Assembly: GCF_000423585.1 (NCBI RefSeq)
Contig: NZ_KE384056.1
Coordinates: 1 to 44,444, forward strand
DNA: 44,444 bases
From: Salinimicrobium xinjiangense DSM 19287
GTDB lineage: Bacteria; Bacteroidota; Bacteroidia; Flavobacteriales; Flavobacteriaceae
Direction of reading: 5' to 3'
Below the pieces are notes generated by a model. The model saw nothing but the letters and a program-made list of their open reading frames with translations. It searched no databases and was not told the origin of the DNA. The position numbers and the translations under genes were made by a program. Position 1 is the stretch's first letter, and every line of letters begins with the position of its first letter. Positions 1 to 9,058 of the stretch are shown here, piece by piece.

Positions 1-310
1 GCGTAAATTTGCTTGTCATATAGGTGTAGCTCCTTTTTCTTTTCATTCGGGAACAAGTCAAAGATCAAAAAATAAAGTGTCTCACAGAGCAAATAAAAAG
101 CTTAAAACACTTTTCCATATGGCTGCCTTGTCAGCAATAAAAATGAAGGGTGAGCTCAGGGATTATTTTGAAAGAAAAATAGCAGAAGGAAAGAACAAAA
201 TGACTGTTGTTAATGCTGTAAGAGCAAAATTAATTAACAGGATCTTCGCCTTAATTAGAGAAAACAGGCAATATGAAAAATCCCTTAATTTAACCTTGGT
301 TTATCCATAA
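1..310 (+). CDS. IS110-family transposase, C-terminal fragment (5' end outside window)
   Basis: The frame is open from base 2 and reads KFACHIGVAPFSFHSGTS, then a VSHRANKKLKTLFHMAAL segment. This is the typical C-terminal transposase_20 (IS116/IS110/IS902) region, with the conserved GVAP...SG and H-R-x-N-K-x-L-K motifs. The N-terminal DEDD catalytic half lies left of the window, so a complete element cannot be confirmed. A GTG at 77 is in frame but is not the real start. IS110-type enzymes rearrange DNA with a bridge RNA from the element's non-coding end; here no non-coding 3' end is visible, because the frame runs straight into the neighbouring convergent lipoprotein gene (26-bp overlap). 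The last residues may therefore be host sequence. Confidence 0.85.
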   Translation, partial: RKFACHIGVAPFSFHSGTSQRSKNKVSHRANKKLKTLFHMAALSAIKMKGELRDYFERKIAEGKNKMTVVNAVRAKLINRIFALIRENRQYEKSLNLTLVYP

Positions 311-1304
311 GAATATCGGGGCTTACTATTTCTGTTATCTCAAAATTTCCGGAGGAAGGTTTAAATTTAAAAAGATGGATTTTACCACCCGAACCAACAA
401 GCTCTGCAAATTCCCCTGCGTCTGAATTAAAGAATGTTTTATGAGAGAAATTAAGGGCTGAAATTCGGGGTGTGTCCTCCAGTTCCCGGATGGTACCCGT
501 TTGAATATTGTAAGTTACCGGCCTTACTTCTGCCATGTAATCTGAATTGGCTACAGGTGAAAAACCAAAAATGGAATTGGCACTCCCACTATTTCCAAGA
601 TTTGTAAAGCCTGTATCAATACCGGAGACCGGAACCACTTTAAAAGAATTTTGATCCAGATCAATTTCCAGCAGATTTGGATTCCACTGGCTGCCTCTAA
701 ATCCAACTGCATATAATTTTTGCCCTACCAGACTTGTGGAATAGACATTTGTATAAGCTTCTGTAGCTAAATCAATATCAGGTGTAGTGGTTATTTCGAA
801 GTTTTCGGGATCTATCCGTACAACCTTTATAGGTTTGTTGTTTCCGGACTGTTCTATGTCCTCTCTGGTAATCCCAACGAGGTTTTGATTTTCTTCATCC
901 CAGTCCAGGGAGATCAGAGCCGTGTTGTCTCCAAACTCTGCAGGGAAATCCAGAACAGCAGACCTGGTGTTAGCAGTTAGCTTATCCCACGCATACAGAA
1001 CCCCCCTTGGAGGATCAAAATAATGCTCATAGATGTAGATTTTCGAACTTGATGAGGTGATGGAATTGAACATGACATTAAATTCAACTCCCGGTATTTT
1101 GCCCAGCATACTTACCTTGCCGGTTTGATCCCCAATGCTAAATAGCGTGCCGTCATTCCTTAAAGCGATATAATTATAGCTGTCCATGACTTCTTCAGGC
1201 TTTTCGGTGCCTTTTTCTTCCGGCGTAACTTCATCTTCAGAACATGAAAAGAGGGAAAGGAGTAAAGCCAGCATGAGGAGGGGCTTTGAAATTTTTAGTT
1301 GCAT
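285..1304 (-). CDS. Secreted lipoprotein, beta-propeller-like, unknown function
   Basis: 339 residues. The N-terminus is a lipoprotein signal with lipobox LLSLFSC, cleavage before Cys 21, followed by an acidic SEDEVTPEE tether, so the protein is probably anchored in the outer or inner membrane. The rest has recurring short beta-rich segments (YNYIALRNDGTLFSIGD, LYAWDKL, NLVGITRED, KLYAVGFRG, NLLEIDLD) that suggest a propeller or DUF4394-like fold. No catalytic motif was recognised. The start ATG at 1304 is directly preceded by a 16-bp repeat found twice more in the window. The 3' end overlaps the IS110 fragment by 26 bp in convergent orientation, so the last residues could have been changed by the insertion. 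It is monocistronic. The family is not identified. Confidence 0.75.
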   Translation of the reverse strand: MQLKISKPLLMLALLLSLFSCSEDEVTPEEKGTEKPEEVMDSYNYIALRNDGTLFSIGDQTGKVSMLGKIPGVEFNVMFNSITSSSSKIYIYEHYFDPPRGVLYAWDKLTANTRSAVLDFPAEFGDNTALISLDWDEENQNLVGITREDIEQSGNNKPIKVVRIDPENFEITTTPDIDLATEAYTNVYSTSLVGQKLYAVGFRGSQWNPNLLEIDLDQNSFKVVPVSGIDTGFTNLGNSGSANSIFGFSPVANSDYMAEVRPVTYNIQTGTIRELEDTPRISALNFSHKTFFNSDAGEFAELVGSGGKIHLFKFKPSSGNFEITEIVSPDILMDKPRLN

Positions 1305-1320
1305 AATGTCATTTTTGAGA
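1305..1320. repeat. 16-bp interspersed repeat AATGTCATTTTTGAGA, copy 1
   Basis: Exact 16-mer that also occurs at 30213-30228 and 32662-32677. Here it abuts the lipoprotein start codon. At 30209-30226 it forms one arm of an inverted repeat TCAAAAATG-T-CATTTTTGA. Its function is unknown. Confidence 0.6.
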
Positions 1321-1726
1321 AGTATGAAAATAGATAATAAATTTTAGATTATGACATAAAAAAGTGGTCAGTGTTCAGTGGTCAGAATTTTATCATACAA
1401 TTTATGATATACATTATTCATTAGACCTTATATCTTCCAAAGTAAGTCGGGAGAGACAGTATTGTTAGCCCGGGAGGTTGAATTTCCGAAGTTAGAAGTA
1501 CGAGGTATTTTTAAAAAGTGGGCAGTGTTCAGTGCTCAGTGCTCAAAAATTTTATTATACAATTTATAATATACATTATTCATTAGACCTATACTTCCAA
1601 GGTAAGTCCCGGAGGGACGAAATATTGCCAGCCCGGGATTTTATGCCCGGTGATCATAATCAAAGCATACTCGTCGTTAGGAGAATTTAATGGATAGTTT
1701 ATGGTCAGGAAACTAAATCTATAATT
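1305..1726. repeat. Intergenic spacer with tandemly duplicated interspersed repeat
   Basis: No gene is seen. Two imperfect copies of one composite lie at about 1360-1475 and 1513-1639. Each contains a CAGTG/TCAG-rich run, a TATACATTATTCATTAGACC segment, an (A/C)GGGA-rich segment and a closing AGCCCGGGA. The link between them (about 1467-1533, with CGAAGTTAGAAGTACGAG) recurs in diverged form at about 3293-3355. The second copy carries the GGAGGGACGAAATATTG form of a repeat also seen at 4915-5010. Confidence 0.7.
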
Positions 1727-3064
1727 TTAGTTAAAGTCGAAATCTTCAAAGTGTATTTGTTTTTTGGGCACTTTTAATTGGTTCAGTTGTTTTAAAATGG
1801 CTTTTCTCATATTTTTCGGTCCGCAAATAAAGATCTCTTTTTTCTGTATTTCAGGTAAGTCGCCGGCTTTGAAAAAACCATTCTGTTCTTCACTAATTAC
1901 CTGTACATGAAATCCCGGTAATCTTTTTTCCAAATTCATAAAGACCTCCATGTGAGTTGCAGAATTCACATTCTTTACGCAGTAGTAAAGTTTGGCCCTT
2001 ATATATTCATTGGGATTGTTGAACAGGTAGTTCGCCCAGCCAAGAAAAGGTGCAATTCCAACGCCACCTCCTATCCATACCTGCTCTCTTTTGGTAGTCC
2101 TGAAATTAAATTTCCCATAAGGACCTTCGAGCAAAGCGGGTATTCCGGGTTTTATGATTTTGTTCAAAAGGTTCGTGTAATCCCCCAGAGCCTTTACCAT
2201 GATCTTTATTCTTCCATCTTCGGTCTCATCACAAATGGTAAAAGGATGACTTTCTGCCGAAAGATCTTCAGAAAGAAAAGTAAAGAAATAAAATTGTCCG
2301 GGTATAATATCTTCAGCTTTACTTTTTGGCTGTAGTTCTATCTCAACAATGTTGGCATTCAGCCTTCGAACCTCTGTAACTAAAAACCTGCTTTTCTTTT
2401 TTACCAGATCAAAAAATACCGATTTATAAAGCCACGCAGATATTCCTCCCACTGAAAGCAATGCCAGATAAATTCTTAAACCGGGATTTACGGAAAAGGA
2501 AATGCCCTGAAAATAGAAATGGGCTACTCCCAAAACAAAGAAAAATCCCATGAATTTATGGGAAATCTTCCATTTATCGTAAGGGATTTTTATTACCAGA
2601 GTAAAGATAATTAGGACGAGCATGCCCCATAGCGCCCAACTGCCCAGATCTATTTCCACCCGACGGTGGAGGGGGAGCAGATACCACAAAGCCTTGGTTA
2701 AATCTTCGGGAACCCACCTTAGGGCCAGAAGAACCGGATGTGCTACTAAAAAAATAGCGGCCGATTTCCCCATAGAAAGATGCATTTTATAAACCTTGTC
2801 TAAACCTCCGAACAAGTCTTCCAGAAATCTTAGTCTGGAGGTTAAAATCAAACTTAATGAGAACAAGGAGAATCCAATAAGGCTTGAAAGCTGACTGGCA
2901 TATATGAAGAAAGGTTTAAAATTATGCCGTACAGTAGTTTCGGGATAAGAGATGATCCACAGAGGGATAACAATAAAAACAATTCCCCAGATAATAAAAG
3001 GGCCGGGTGGTCTTCTGGTTAATGCTCTATCCCGGTGTTCTGAAATGAGTGCATAGGAGGACAT
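1727..3064 (-). CDS. Ferric-reductase-like transmembrane flavoprotein (FAD/NAD(P)-binding)
   Basis: 445 residues. The N-terminal half (about 20-215) holds some six hydrophobic segments with several His residues, matching the ferric reductase-like transmembrane domain that binds haem. The C-terminal half is a ferredoxin-NADP reductase module: FAD-binding HPFTICDE near 272, LEGPYGKFNF near 314, NAD(P)-binding GGGVGIAPFLGW near 327, and IFICGPKNMRKAI near the end. It should pass electrons from cytosolic NAD(P)H through FAD and haem across the inner membrane, to ferric iron or another periplasmic acceptor; the substrate cannot be told. The ATG at 3064 gives a full-length family member. Single gene, with repeat-rich spacers on both sides. 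Confidence 0.82.
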   Translation of the reverse strand: MSSYALISEHRDRALTRRPPGPFIIWGIVFIVIPLWIISYPETTVRHNFKPFFIYASQLSSLIGFSLFSLSLILTSRLRFLEDLFGGLDKVYKMHLSMGKSAAIFLVAHPVLLALRWVPEDLTKALWYLLPLHRRVEIDLGSWALWGMLVLIIFTLVIKIPYDKWKISHKFMGFFFVLGVAHFYFQGISFSVNPGLRIYLALLSVGGISAWLYKSVFFDLVKKKSRFLVTEVRRLNANIVEIELQPKSKAEDIIPGQFYFFTFLSEDLSAESHPFTICDETEDGRIKIMVKALGDYTNLLNKIIKPGIPALLEGPYGKFNFRTTKREQVWIGGGVGIAPFLGWANYLFNNPNEYIRAKLYYCVKNVNSATHMEVFMNLEKRLPGFHVQVISEEQNGFFKAGDLPEIQKKEIFICGPKNMRKAILKQLNQLKVPKKQIHFEDFDFN

Positions 3065-3494
3065 ATCATTTTAATTAGTGATTGTATGGGAGAAATTGGT
3101 AGCATCAAAGACTATTTTCAGACTTATTTCGGGAGTTAAGAAAGAAGTATCACAGTTATTGTGTTCGATGGTCGTAACCCCATTAAATTTACGACAAAAA
3201 AAAGTTGTGACAGATTTTGTAAGGCAGCAATTAACCAGATTTCACACCCTATTCCTTATGCCTTTAAAACCAATCTCCCGGAGACCATATATCGGTAGCC
3301 CGGGAAGATAGACTTACGAAGTTATAAGTACGAGAAAAAGTGGGCAGTTCCCAGTTTTAAGTGGGCAGTACTAAAGTTGTCGGTTGTCAGTTGTCAGTAA
3401 GAGAGGTGTGGAGTCACAAGGCCTCTAAGGGTGAACCGTAGTAAATGAGAAATTAAACATTATACACTATTCAATATTTAATTTGTCAGAGCCT
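3065..3494. repeat. Repeat-rich spacer without a gene
   Basis: 430 bp with no supportable gene. It contains a CTCCCGGAGACCATATATCGG/AGCCCGGGA repeat at about 3272-3309, an ACGAAGTTATAAGTACGAG segment matching 1483-1503, and GTGGGCAG / TTGTCAGTTGTCAG runs at about 3338-3400. These belong to the same interspersed families as the 1.3-1.7 kb spacer. Confidence 0.55.
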
Positions 3495-4577
3495 TTATAC
3501 AGGAAAATAAACCGAAAAAGTAGAACCTTTTCCAAGCTGACTCTCTACCTCTATACTACCACCATTGTTTTCCATAATACGTTTGATGATATAAAGACCC
3601 ATTCCTGTACCTTCAATCTTGTGGGAAACCCGGGTAGACCTTTTAAAGATAGCCTCCTGGTGCTCCTCTGCAATGCCAATACCGTTATCCTTTACCTGCA
3701 AGAGTACGTGATCATCATTTCTTACCGTGGAGAGCTGTATCTTTAATGGCTTATCTGCTTTTTTGTACTTGATGGAATTGCGCAGCAGGTTGTATAAGAT
3801 ACTTCTTAAATTGTTTCTGGAGAAAATAATTTCTGAAGTTTGAAAGTCTGTACTAATTGTAATTCCCTTGTTAAAGATTTCAGATTTTAAAGAAATGATG
3901 ACATCCTGCGCAATATTCTCAATATTTACCCGGATTGGTTCGCCTTCAAGTTCAGGCTGTTCTTCACTTTCAGCTATAAAATCTTTAACCAGCTCCCTCA
4001 TGGCGTTAGAGCTGGATTTTAAAGTATCGATGTATTTTATGAACTGCGGGGTATTTTGTTTATGATACGCATTTAATAAGGCGTCAGAAAGTAATACAAT
4101 AGCAGAAAGTGGCTGCCTTATATCATGAGAAAGGGCATCTAATAGCGTATTGTATTCAGAATTTAACTTCTCTAGTTCCCCAATGGTTTTTATTCGTTTG
4201 GTAATGTCTACAAAGGTAATTATAACCCCGTTGGTCCTGTTTTCCTTAAAAACCGTGTAGGGGAGGATATTCATCTGAAACCATTTCTCATCTGTAGTCT
4301 GCACTTCCTTTTCGAGTATCTCTCCGGTCTCAATGACTTCGTTAATATTTTCAATCAAAGTGGGAAAACGAAAGTTATCCTTTACATCACGTATATCTCT
4401 GTTGATATCTTCATCTGTAAGAGAAAACTGTTTCATCGCAGGAGGTGTAAATTTCTTCAGGATGAGATTGCCATCAATGAAAAGCTGCGGAATTATTGTA
4501 TTGGCGAAGTAATTTTCGAGATCCTGGTTTTTCTTTTTATTTGCTTTGGGAACATTTTTTTTAACTACTTCAGACAT
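3495..4577 (-). CDS. PAS-domain sensor histidine kinase
   Basis: 360 residues, no transmembrane segment, so probably cytoplasmic. A lysine-rich N-terminus is followed by one PAS-like domain (about 23-128). Next comes a HisKA dimerisation domain with the phospho-acceptor in LSHDIRQPLSA (His151), and an HATPase_c domain with N box NLLRNSIKYKK, G1 box DNGIGI and G2 box GTGMGLYIIKRI. It autophosphorylates on His and passes phosphate to an unidentified response regulator; none is adjacent. The ligand of the PAS domain is unknown. The start ATG at 4577 leaves a complete PAS fold. A similar-sized PAS kinase lies at 28859-29950. Confidence 0.88.
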   Translation of the reverse strand: MSEVVKKNVPKANKKKNQDLENYFANTIIPQLFIDGNLILKKFTPPAMKQFSLTDEDINRDIRDVKDNFRFPTLIENINEVIETGEILEKEVQTTDEKWFQMNILPYTVFKENRTNGVIITFVDITKRIKTIGELEKLNSEYNTLLDALSHDIRQPLSAIVLLSDALLNAYHKQNTPQFIKYIDTLKSSSNAMRELVKDFIAESEEQPELEGEPIRVNIENIAQDVIISLKSEIFNKGITISTDFQTSEIIFSRNNLRSILYNLLRNSIKYKKADKPLKIQLSTVRNDDHVLLQVKDNGIGIAEEHQEAIFKRSTRVSHKIEGTGMGLYIIKRIMENNGGSIEVESQLGKGSTFSVYFPV

Positions 4578-5396
4578 ATGGTATTAATCGTTTTTAATTT
4601 TATGAAAGATAGGCATTTAATTTGTTTTATTTAAGATGCCTGATATCGCAAGAGAAAATAAAATATGTTTTTTAGTTTCAAATACCCGATCCAATTTGAG
4701 AGCGAGTTCATTTTTATGATTCTTGAAAAACTATCTGTGGATCGTAACTGAATTAAAGTCTCTAAAATGCCATTAAAAAGAGTTATTTATAAGGGACAGA
4801 GGAGAGAGAAAATAGTGATCAATGGTCACTGTTCAGTGCTCAGTACCTCCCCCGCTGAAACAGCAGGATTACTGCGGAATATGACTGTAGAAGATTTTGT
4901 GCGGACAGCAAAAAAAGCCCCAGCGGGGCGAAATATAGGTAGCCCGGGGTGCAGCCCCGGGATCAAAAAACACCCCCTCCACAAAGAGCCCCGGAGGGGC
5001 GACATATTTGCGATTGCAGTTACATCATTATGTTTAGTCATATGATAGTTAAATACGATTGAAAAAAGTTTAAAATGAAAAGTAAAAAGTTGAGAGTAGA
5101 AGATGGGAAGCGGAAAGTGGACAGAAGAAAGATGAGAGAAGCACCAAATTCCAAATTCCAGGGAGTCAGTTGGCAAAAAAAGTTAATGGTTAATAGGATT
5201 ACTAAACTCCACAAGGTCAAACTGAGAACCGGAACCCCTTATACAATATTCAGTATCTATCAAAAAGATATCCGTGAATCCGTGGCTAATTAGAATGGTC
5301 CTTAAAATGCAATTTAAAAGAGGTGTCCATATAGGACCAAAGACAGTTGATCATTCATTATTCAATATTCATTATTCATTATTCATTACTAAATAT
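4578..5396. repeat. 819-bp spacer packed with interspersed repeats
   Basis: No gene is supported. It contains a CAGTG/TCAG run (about 4820-4847), a composite palindromic repeat at about 4915-5010 with CCCGGGG-TGCAG-CCCCGGG (4943-4961) flanked by AGCGGGGCGAAATAT and CGGAGGGGCGACATAT, a CACCAAATTCCAAATTCCAG segment near 5142 (similar text occurs near 31198 and 32705), and an ATTCATTATTCA run at about 5352-5385. Small frames here are repeat-driven. Confidence 0.6.
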
Positions 5397-6692
5397 TTAA
5401 TATTCATTTTTATCCTTGCCGGTTATCTTTTTCAGAATTGTGGAAAGGCTGAGGCTAAAAAGGACAAAGGCAATGAAGATGATGAACCCCGGCTGCAATG
5501 AGGTCTTATTGGTTGAGATGCTAACCAGCGTTTCAGTCTCCATGTCAAGATTCGAAAGCTGATTATCCAGTATTCCCTGGAAACCTATATAGGCCATGAA
5601 AATTGCAATCACATACACATCTGCCATGCTCCACTTCCCCGATTTAAAAGTGAAGAATCTAAGGATCTTGTTCTTTCTCAGTTTAGCACCTCCGGCAAGA
5701 TAGATTTGGGTAGATAATAACTTTGCCAGGGGAAAAACTATACTAAAGACAAGGATAAGTAGTCCCACGAAAAAGGAATCCAGCTTTCCTGTATCAAATA
5801 ATATCCCAATCACCTGCAGTATGCTTTTACTTTGGAAAAAAATAACCTGATCGTTAAAAGTGATCTGCTCTCCAATGATTAGGAAATTCACCTGCTGGAA
5901 CCGGGCATCTATCTCTATCATTGGGGCTGTGAGTCCGGCAAAAAGGACAATTAGGGCCACCAGAACCGAAGTGATAAATAAAAGGGTGTGCAGGGAATTT
6001 TGGTTTCTAAGCAGCCACCACAGGATTAAAAAAGCTATGATCACTCCAAGTAAAATATAGGTGTGGTTATAAGTTTTTCTTTCCAGTTCGAGCAGTTCTT
6101 CAGATGCTTTTAAATTAAATTCTTCAAGGTTTGCTGCATCATACCGATATAACAACTCATTAAGTCGTATCACCGCGGCCAGAGAGTTTGCGTGGGTCAT
6201 ATCGCTGTATTCCTGCAGTTTGCTTTTTATGACGTACTTAAGAGCTTCCTTGTTTTCAGGTTTTTGAATTTCATCTACTATAGTCTGGGCAAACATGGGT
6301 ACAAGAGCCCTGATCTTTTCCTCGGGCACCAGAGTTCTAACTGCAAATTTGCGGAGCTTACCCTTTAGGGTTTTTTGTTTGAGGTTCATTAGGCTGTCAC
6401 CCTTATCGATTCCGGCAGTCAGAATATTCTCCACCTGAAACACCAGTGTGTCTTCCTGTTCGGCGGTGAATTCAAATTCATCGATCCGGTTAAGGAGCAT
6501 ATTGGTGAGGTGATCCCTCCAGATGTTTACCGAAAGAATTCCGTGGGTAATGCTATTAAGTTCACTGAAATCTTTTTTGATCTGGGCTGCTTCTGAAGAA
6601 TATTTATAGACCAGGAAACTGCTCCATCCCGAGATGACAAGCAGACCACCGGTAAAGATTATCAGAAGAAGGCGCTGTAGAGTTTTTGACAT
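5397..6692 (-). CDS. PqiA-family (paraquat-inducible protein A-like) membrane protein
   Basis: 431 residues from the ATG at 6692 (a GTG at 6695 is directly upstream). One N-terminal membrane anchor (about 8-30) precedes a long helical, probably periplasmic region (about 35-205). Then follow about five membrane segments with the PqiA signatures PMIEIDARFQ, FPLAKLLST and FKSGKWSMADVYVIAIFMAYIG. PqiA-like proteins sit in the inner membrane and partner MCE-type lipid transporters; no pqiB-like gene is nearby. The extended N-terminal region replaces the duplicated half and zinc-ribbon seen in gammaproteobacterial PqiA. Monocistronic. Confidence 0.78.
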   Translation of the reverse strand: MSKTLQRLLLIIFTGGLLVISGWSSFLVYKYSSEAAQIKKDFSELNSITHGILSVNIWRDHLTNMLLNRIDEFEFTAEQEDTLVFQVENILTAGIDKGDSLMNLKQKTLKGKLRKFAVRTLVPEEKIRALVPMFAQTIVDEIQKPENKEALKYVIKSKLQEYSDMTHANSLAAVIRLNELLYRYDAANLEEFNLKASEELLELERKTYNHTYILLGVIIAFLILWWLLRNQNSLHTLLFITSVLVALIVLFAGLTAPMIEIDARFQQVNFLIIGEQITFNDQVIFFQSKSILQVIGILFDTGKLDSFFVGLLILVFSIVFPLAKLLSTQIYLAGGAKLRKNKILRFFTFKSGKWSMADVYVIAIFMAYIGFQGILDNQLSNLDMETETLVSISTNKTSLQPGFIIFIAFVLFSLSLSTILKKITGKDKNEY

Positions 6693-6935
6693 CACTTATT
6701 GGAGTTGCACTAAATGTACTCCTTTTAAGCGGATAAAAAATGCGCCTGATTTACACCTGAAAATATCGAAAAGCAGAAGCACCAGGTTGTAGATAGTTAA
6801 TAGTTATTAGTTAATAGTTAATAGTTAGTAGGAATCGAATACATCAAGGACAATCGTGAACAGATTTCAAAATTATATTCCGGTACTAAAATACAGCAGG
6901 AACATAGTAAACCGTATTCAGTATTTTTTGTAGAA
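6693..6935. other. Short spacer with TTAATAGTTA-type repeat
   Basis: An imperfect run of TAGTTAATAGTTA units occupies about 6790-6829. Nothing else is recognised. Confidence 0.4.
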
Positions 6936-7298
6936 TTAGCTCCGCAGGATCTTTTCCATTTTCCTGCCTTTAGCCAGTTCGTCCACCAACTTATCCAGAT
7001 ATCTGACTTTTTTCGTCAGCGGATTTTCAATTTCCTCTATTCTGTACCCGCAAATCACGCCGGTAATAAGATGCGCATGGGGGTTGAGGGAAGCTTTGTC
7101 AAAAAAGGTTTCAAAAGTGACGTTTTGATCGATCATTTCCCGGAGCTGTTTTTCATCAAAGCCGGTCAACCACTCAATAACCTGATGCAATTCTGCTTTT
7201 GTTCTACCTTTCTTCTCTACTTTGGTGACATAATGAGGATAAACAGAGGCAAATGTGAGATTTGCCATTCTTTCGTCATGAGATGCGGAAGTACTCAT
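6936..7298 (-). CDS. DUF2200 family protein
   Basis: 120 residues, soluble and without a signal peptide. It contains the family-typical stretches [53 protein letters not shown] and [22 protein letters not shown], and spans the usual length of the family. The biochemical role is unknown. The central [16 protein letters not shown] block is the most conserved part and could be a binding site, but that is inference. Start ATG at 7298. A 65-bp interspersed repeat lies 134 bp upstream. Confidence 0.85.
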   Translation of the reverse strand: MSTSASHDERMANLTFASVYPHYVTKVEKKGRTKAELHQVIEWLTGFDEKQLREMIDQNVTFETFFDKASLNPHAHLITGVICGYRIEEIENPLTKKVRYLDKLVDELAKGRKMEKILRS

Positions 7299-7703
7299 TG
7301 ATTTTTAAAGAAAGATATAGGATTTGGTTTTAATGTCAAAATAAGTAGAGGACGATGTGCAGTGGGCAGAGAACAATTAATGAGTAGTTAATATTCACTA
7401 TTTATGTATGGAGGAAACAGTGTGAAATAATCAGACAAAAGCTTGTAGGGATTCGCTTCTGTCAATAACCCGTTAACAAGTTTTTAAATGTAGGAATTTT
7501 TTGTTTTTATTTTTTGATTTTGTGGAAAAAAGTGAGTGAGCAGATACAAACTCTGTTATACCTTATTCCTTGTTCATTTTACCAAAAGGGACTCCTCCTT
7601 CGTCCTGATGACAAACCTTGATTGAAGTCTTTTACCGGGCTCTTGAAGCCGAAGCGGACTTTATTCTTAACCGGACATTAGGATACTCAATCCTGATCTA
7701 TTT
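7299..7703. other. Intergenic spacer with a 65-bp interspersed repeat
   Basis: 405 bp between the methyltransferase stop and the DUF2200 start, both on the minus strand. It holds copy 1 of the 65-bp repeat (7432-7496). The stretch 7580-7690 has a few short GC-richer patches (GGACTCCTCCTTCGTCC) but no readable gene. Confidence 0.5.
7432..7496. repeat. 65-bp interspersed repeat, copy 1
   Basis: Aligns without gaps to 41530-41594 with 58 of 65 bases identical. Both copies keep an inverted repeat AGACAaAAGC-N12-GCTTcTGTC, then CGTTAACAAGT and TTAAATGTAGGAA. Both lie upstream of minus-strand genes. No open frame spans it. Confidence 0.65.
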
Positions 7704-8327
7704 TTAATCATCAACCTTCAGCACAACAAGCCTCTTCTCGATTGCCAGACATTTAAAATCAAATTTCTTCCGGATAAATTCAAAAGTGGGTTCTGTATAA
7801 ATGAAAACATGGGTAGGATCCTTCCTGTAGTACCAACTTTCAAACGGAATTTCTTCAGAATAGAGGTGGGTCATCATAATTAAAGCTCCTCCCGGCTTGA
7901 GCATTTTTCTTAATCTCCTGAATTCTTCCTGCGGATGGTAAAAATGCTCCACCACCTCACAGGCGAAGATATAGTCATAGGTTTCCTCCAGTACTTCAGG
8001 ATGATTAGCAAAATATGGATCGTACTGCCTTATCTGATAATCCTGTTTTTTTAGCATTTCGGAAATTACAGGCCCTGTACCCGATCCAAAATCCAATCCT
8101 GAATGATGTGGTTTGAAATTGTTTAGAATATAATTTGTTATTGGGGAAGTGAAATTTTGGTAGTTAATATCATTGACATCATTGTTGTGAGTCAGATAGC
8201 GTTCTTTTTCCGCTGAAGTGTCCGGCCATAGTTCCCTGTCTTTTACCAAAGCCTCACATTGGGTGCAGTGGAAATAATGAGTATCTATCTTGAGGTTGAG
8301 GTCGTTCTTGCAAAGCGGGCAATCCAT
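7704..8327 (-). CDS. Class I SAM-dependent methyltransferase with N-terminal zinc ribbon
   Basis: 207 residues. The N-terminal CPLC (3-6) and CTQC (21-24) pairs form a probable zinc ribbon. The methyltransferase fold follows: motif I LDFGSGTGPVISEMLKK, acidic motif II QYDPYF, motif III YDYIFACEVVEHFYHP, and the post-III MLKPGGALIMMTHLY typical of Methyltransf_11/23 proteins. The EVVEHFYHPQEEF segment resembles UbiE/UbiG-like and rRNA/tRNA-modifying enzymes, but the substrate is not identified. Single cytoplasmic gene. Confidence 0.82.
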   Translation of the reverse strand: MDCPLCKNDLNLKIDTHYFHCTQCEALVKDRELWPDTSAEKERYLTHNNDVNDINYQNFTSPITNYILNNFKPHHSGLDFGSGTGPVISEMLKKQDYQIRQYDPYFANHPEVLEETYDYIFACEVVEHFYHPQEEFRRLRKMLKPGGALIMMTHLYSEEIPFESWYYRKDPTHVFIYTEPTFEFIRKKFDFKCLAIEKRLVVLKVDD

Positions 8328-8687
8328 AAGTGCTAATTTAAAAAAGAAGATAATTTTCGGGAGCCGGATGGTTTCAAAAACAGTCCTACCGCTGAAAAGA
8401 ACCTACAAAATAACATCGTTAGGAATTTGACATAAAAATTTATCCTGGCAGAAGGTAAAAGGATTTCTTCTAATTAGGAGTATGTCTAAAAATTTTAGAA
8501 ATAAAATTATTCCAAAAATAACAAATTAAGATAGAGCGAGGCCAGGATGTTTCCAGATCAGGAACCCAGAATCTTAGACATTAAACAATCCATCTTACTC
8601 ATTCAAAAGTTATGTTAATCATTTCCAGGGATTTAAGTTTTTAGCTATATTAAGGATGAATCACTGTTTAACCTTAAAAAACTAATT
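8328..8687. other. AT-rich intergenic spacer
   Basis: 360 bp between divergently placed genes. It presumably contains the dodecin promoter, but no clear TTG / TAnnTTTG pair is seen. There are no repeats or remnant coding sequence that I recognise. Confidence 0.4.
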
Positions 8688-8894
8688 ATGAGTATAGTAA
8701 AAGTTATAGAAGTAATAGGAACATCAGACAAGAGTTTTGATGATGCAACCCAGAACGTATTAATAGAAGCTTCGAAAAGCGTCAAAAATATTGAGTCTGT
8801 TTATATAAAAGAGATGAAGGCCAAGGTGAAGGATAACCAATATGTATCTTATGGTGTAAATGCAAAAGTATCCTTTGTTGTGGGAGAAATTTAG
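8688..8894 (+). CDS. Dodecin family flavin-binding protein
   Basis: 68 residues, full length for the family. The sequence shows the dodecin pattern: MSIVKVIEVIGTSDKSFDDA, IEASKSVKNIESVYIKEMKA, and a final strand YGVNAKVSFVV. Dodecins assemble as dodecamers that store or buffer riboflavin/FMN or CoA in the cytoplasm. The region usually carrying the flavin-stacking Trp (within GTSxxSWxxA) has Phe here (SFDD), so the mode of flavin stacking may differ. A weak hairpin terminator lies about 140 bp downstream. Confidence 0.88.
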   Translation: MSIVKVIEVIGTSDKSFDDATQNVLIEASKSVKNIESVYIKEMKAKVKDNQYVSYGVNAKVSFVVGEI

Positions 8895-9033
8895 ACTGGA
8901 ATAAAGCCAGAGCTTTCATTAAGCGGCTATCTAAAAAGATTGGAACGTGTCATCCCTAATTTCCTTAGGGTTATCAATTACTGAATTTCAGGTCAATGAT
9001 GGTCTGAAAAACAAGTTTGGAAAACACATTTTC

Positions 9034-9058
9034 AAGGCTATTTAGATGGCCTTTTTTT
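9034..9058 (+). terminator. Possible weak intrinsic terminator
   Basis: The 5-bp stem AAGGC/GCCTT with a 10-nt loop is followed by a run of seven Ts. It lies 140 bp after dodecin, and its left arm overlaps the end of a possible minus-strand small frame. Confidence 0.35.

Noticed and set aside
1-310. IS110 bridge RNA
   Set aside because: The element's non-coding end is not in the window, so no RNA can be assigned.
5015-5030. GTTAC half-site near 5018
   Set aside because: No second half-site and no suitably spaced promoter box.
4767-5501. Several small frames of 60-116 codons between the PAS kinase and the PqiA-like gene
   Set aside because: They run through repeat sequence or into the 3' end of the PqiA-like gene, with low-complexity composition and no ribosome-binding site.
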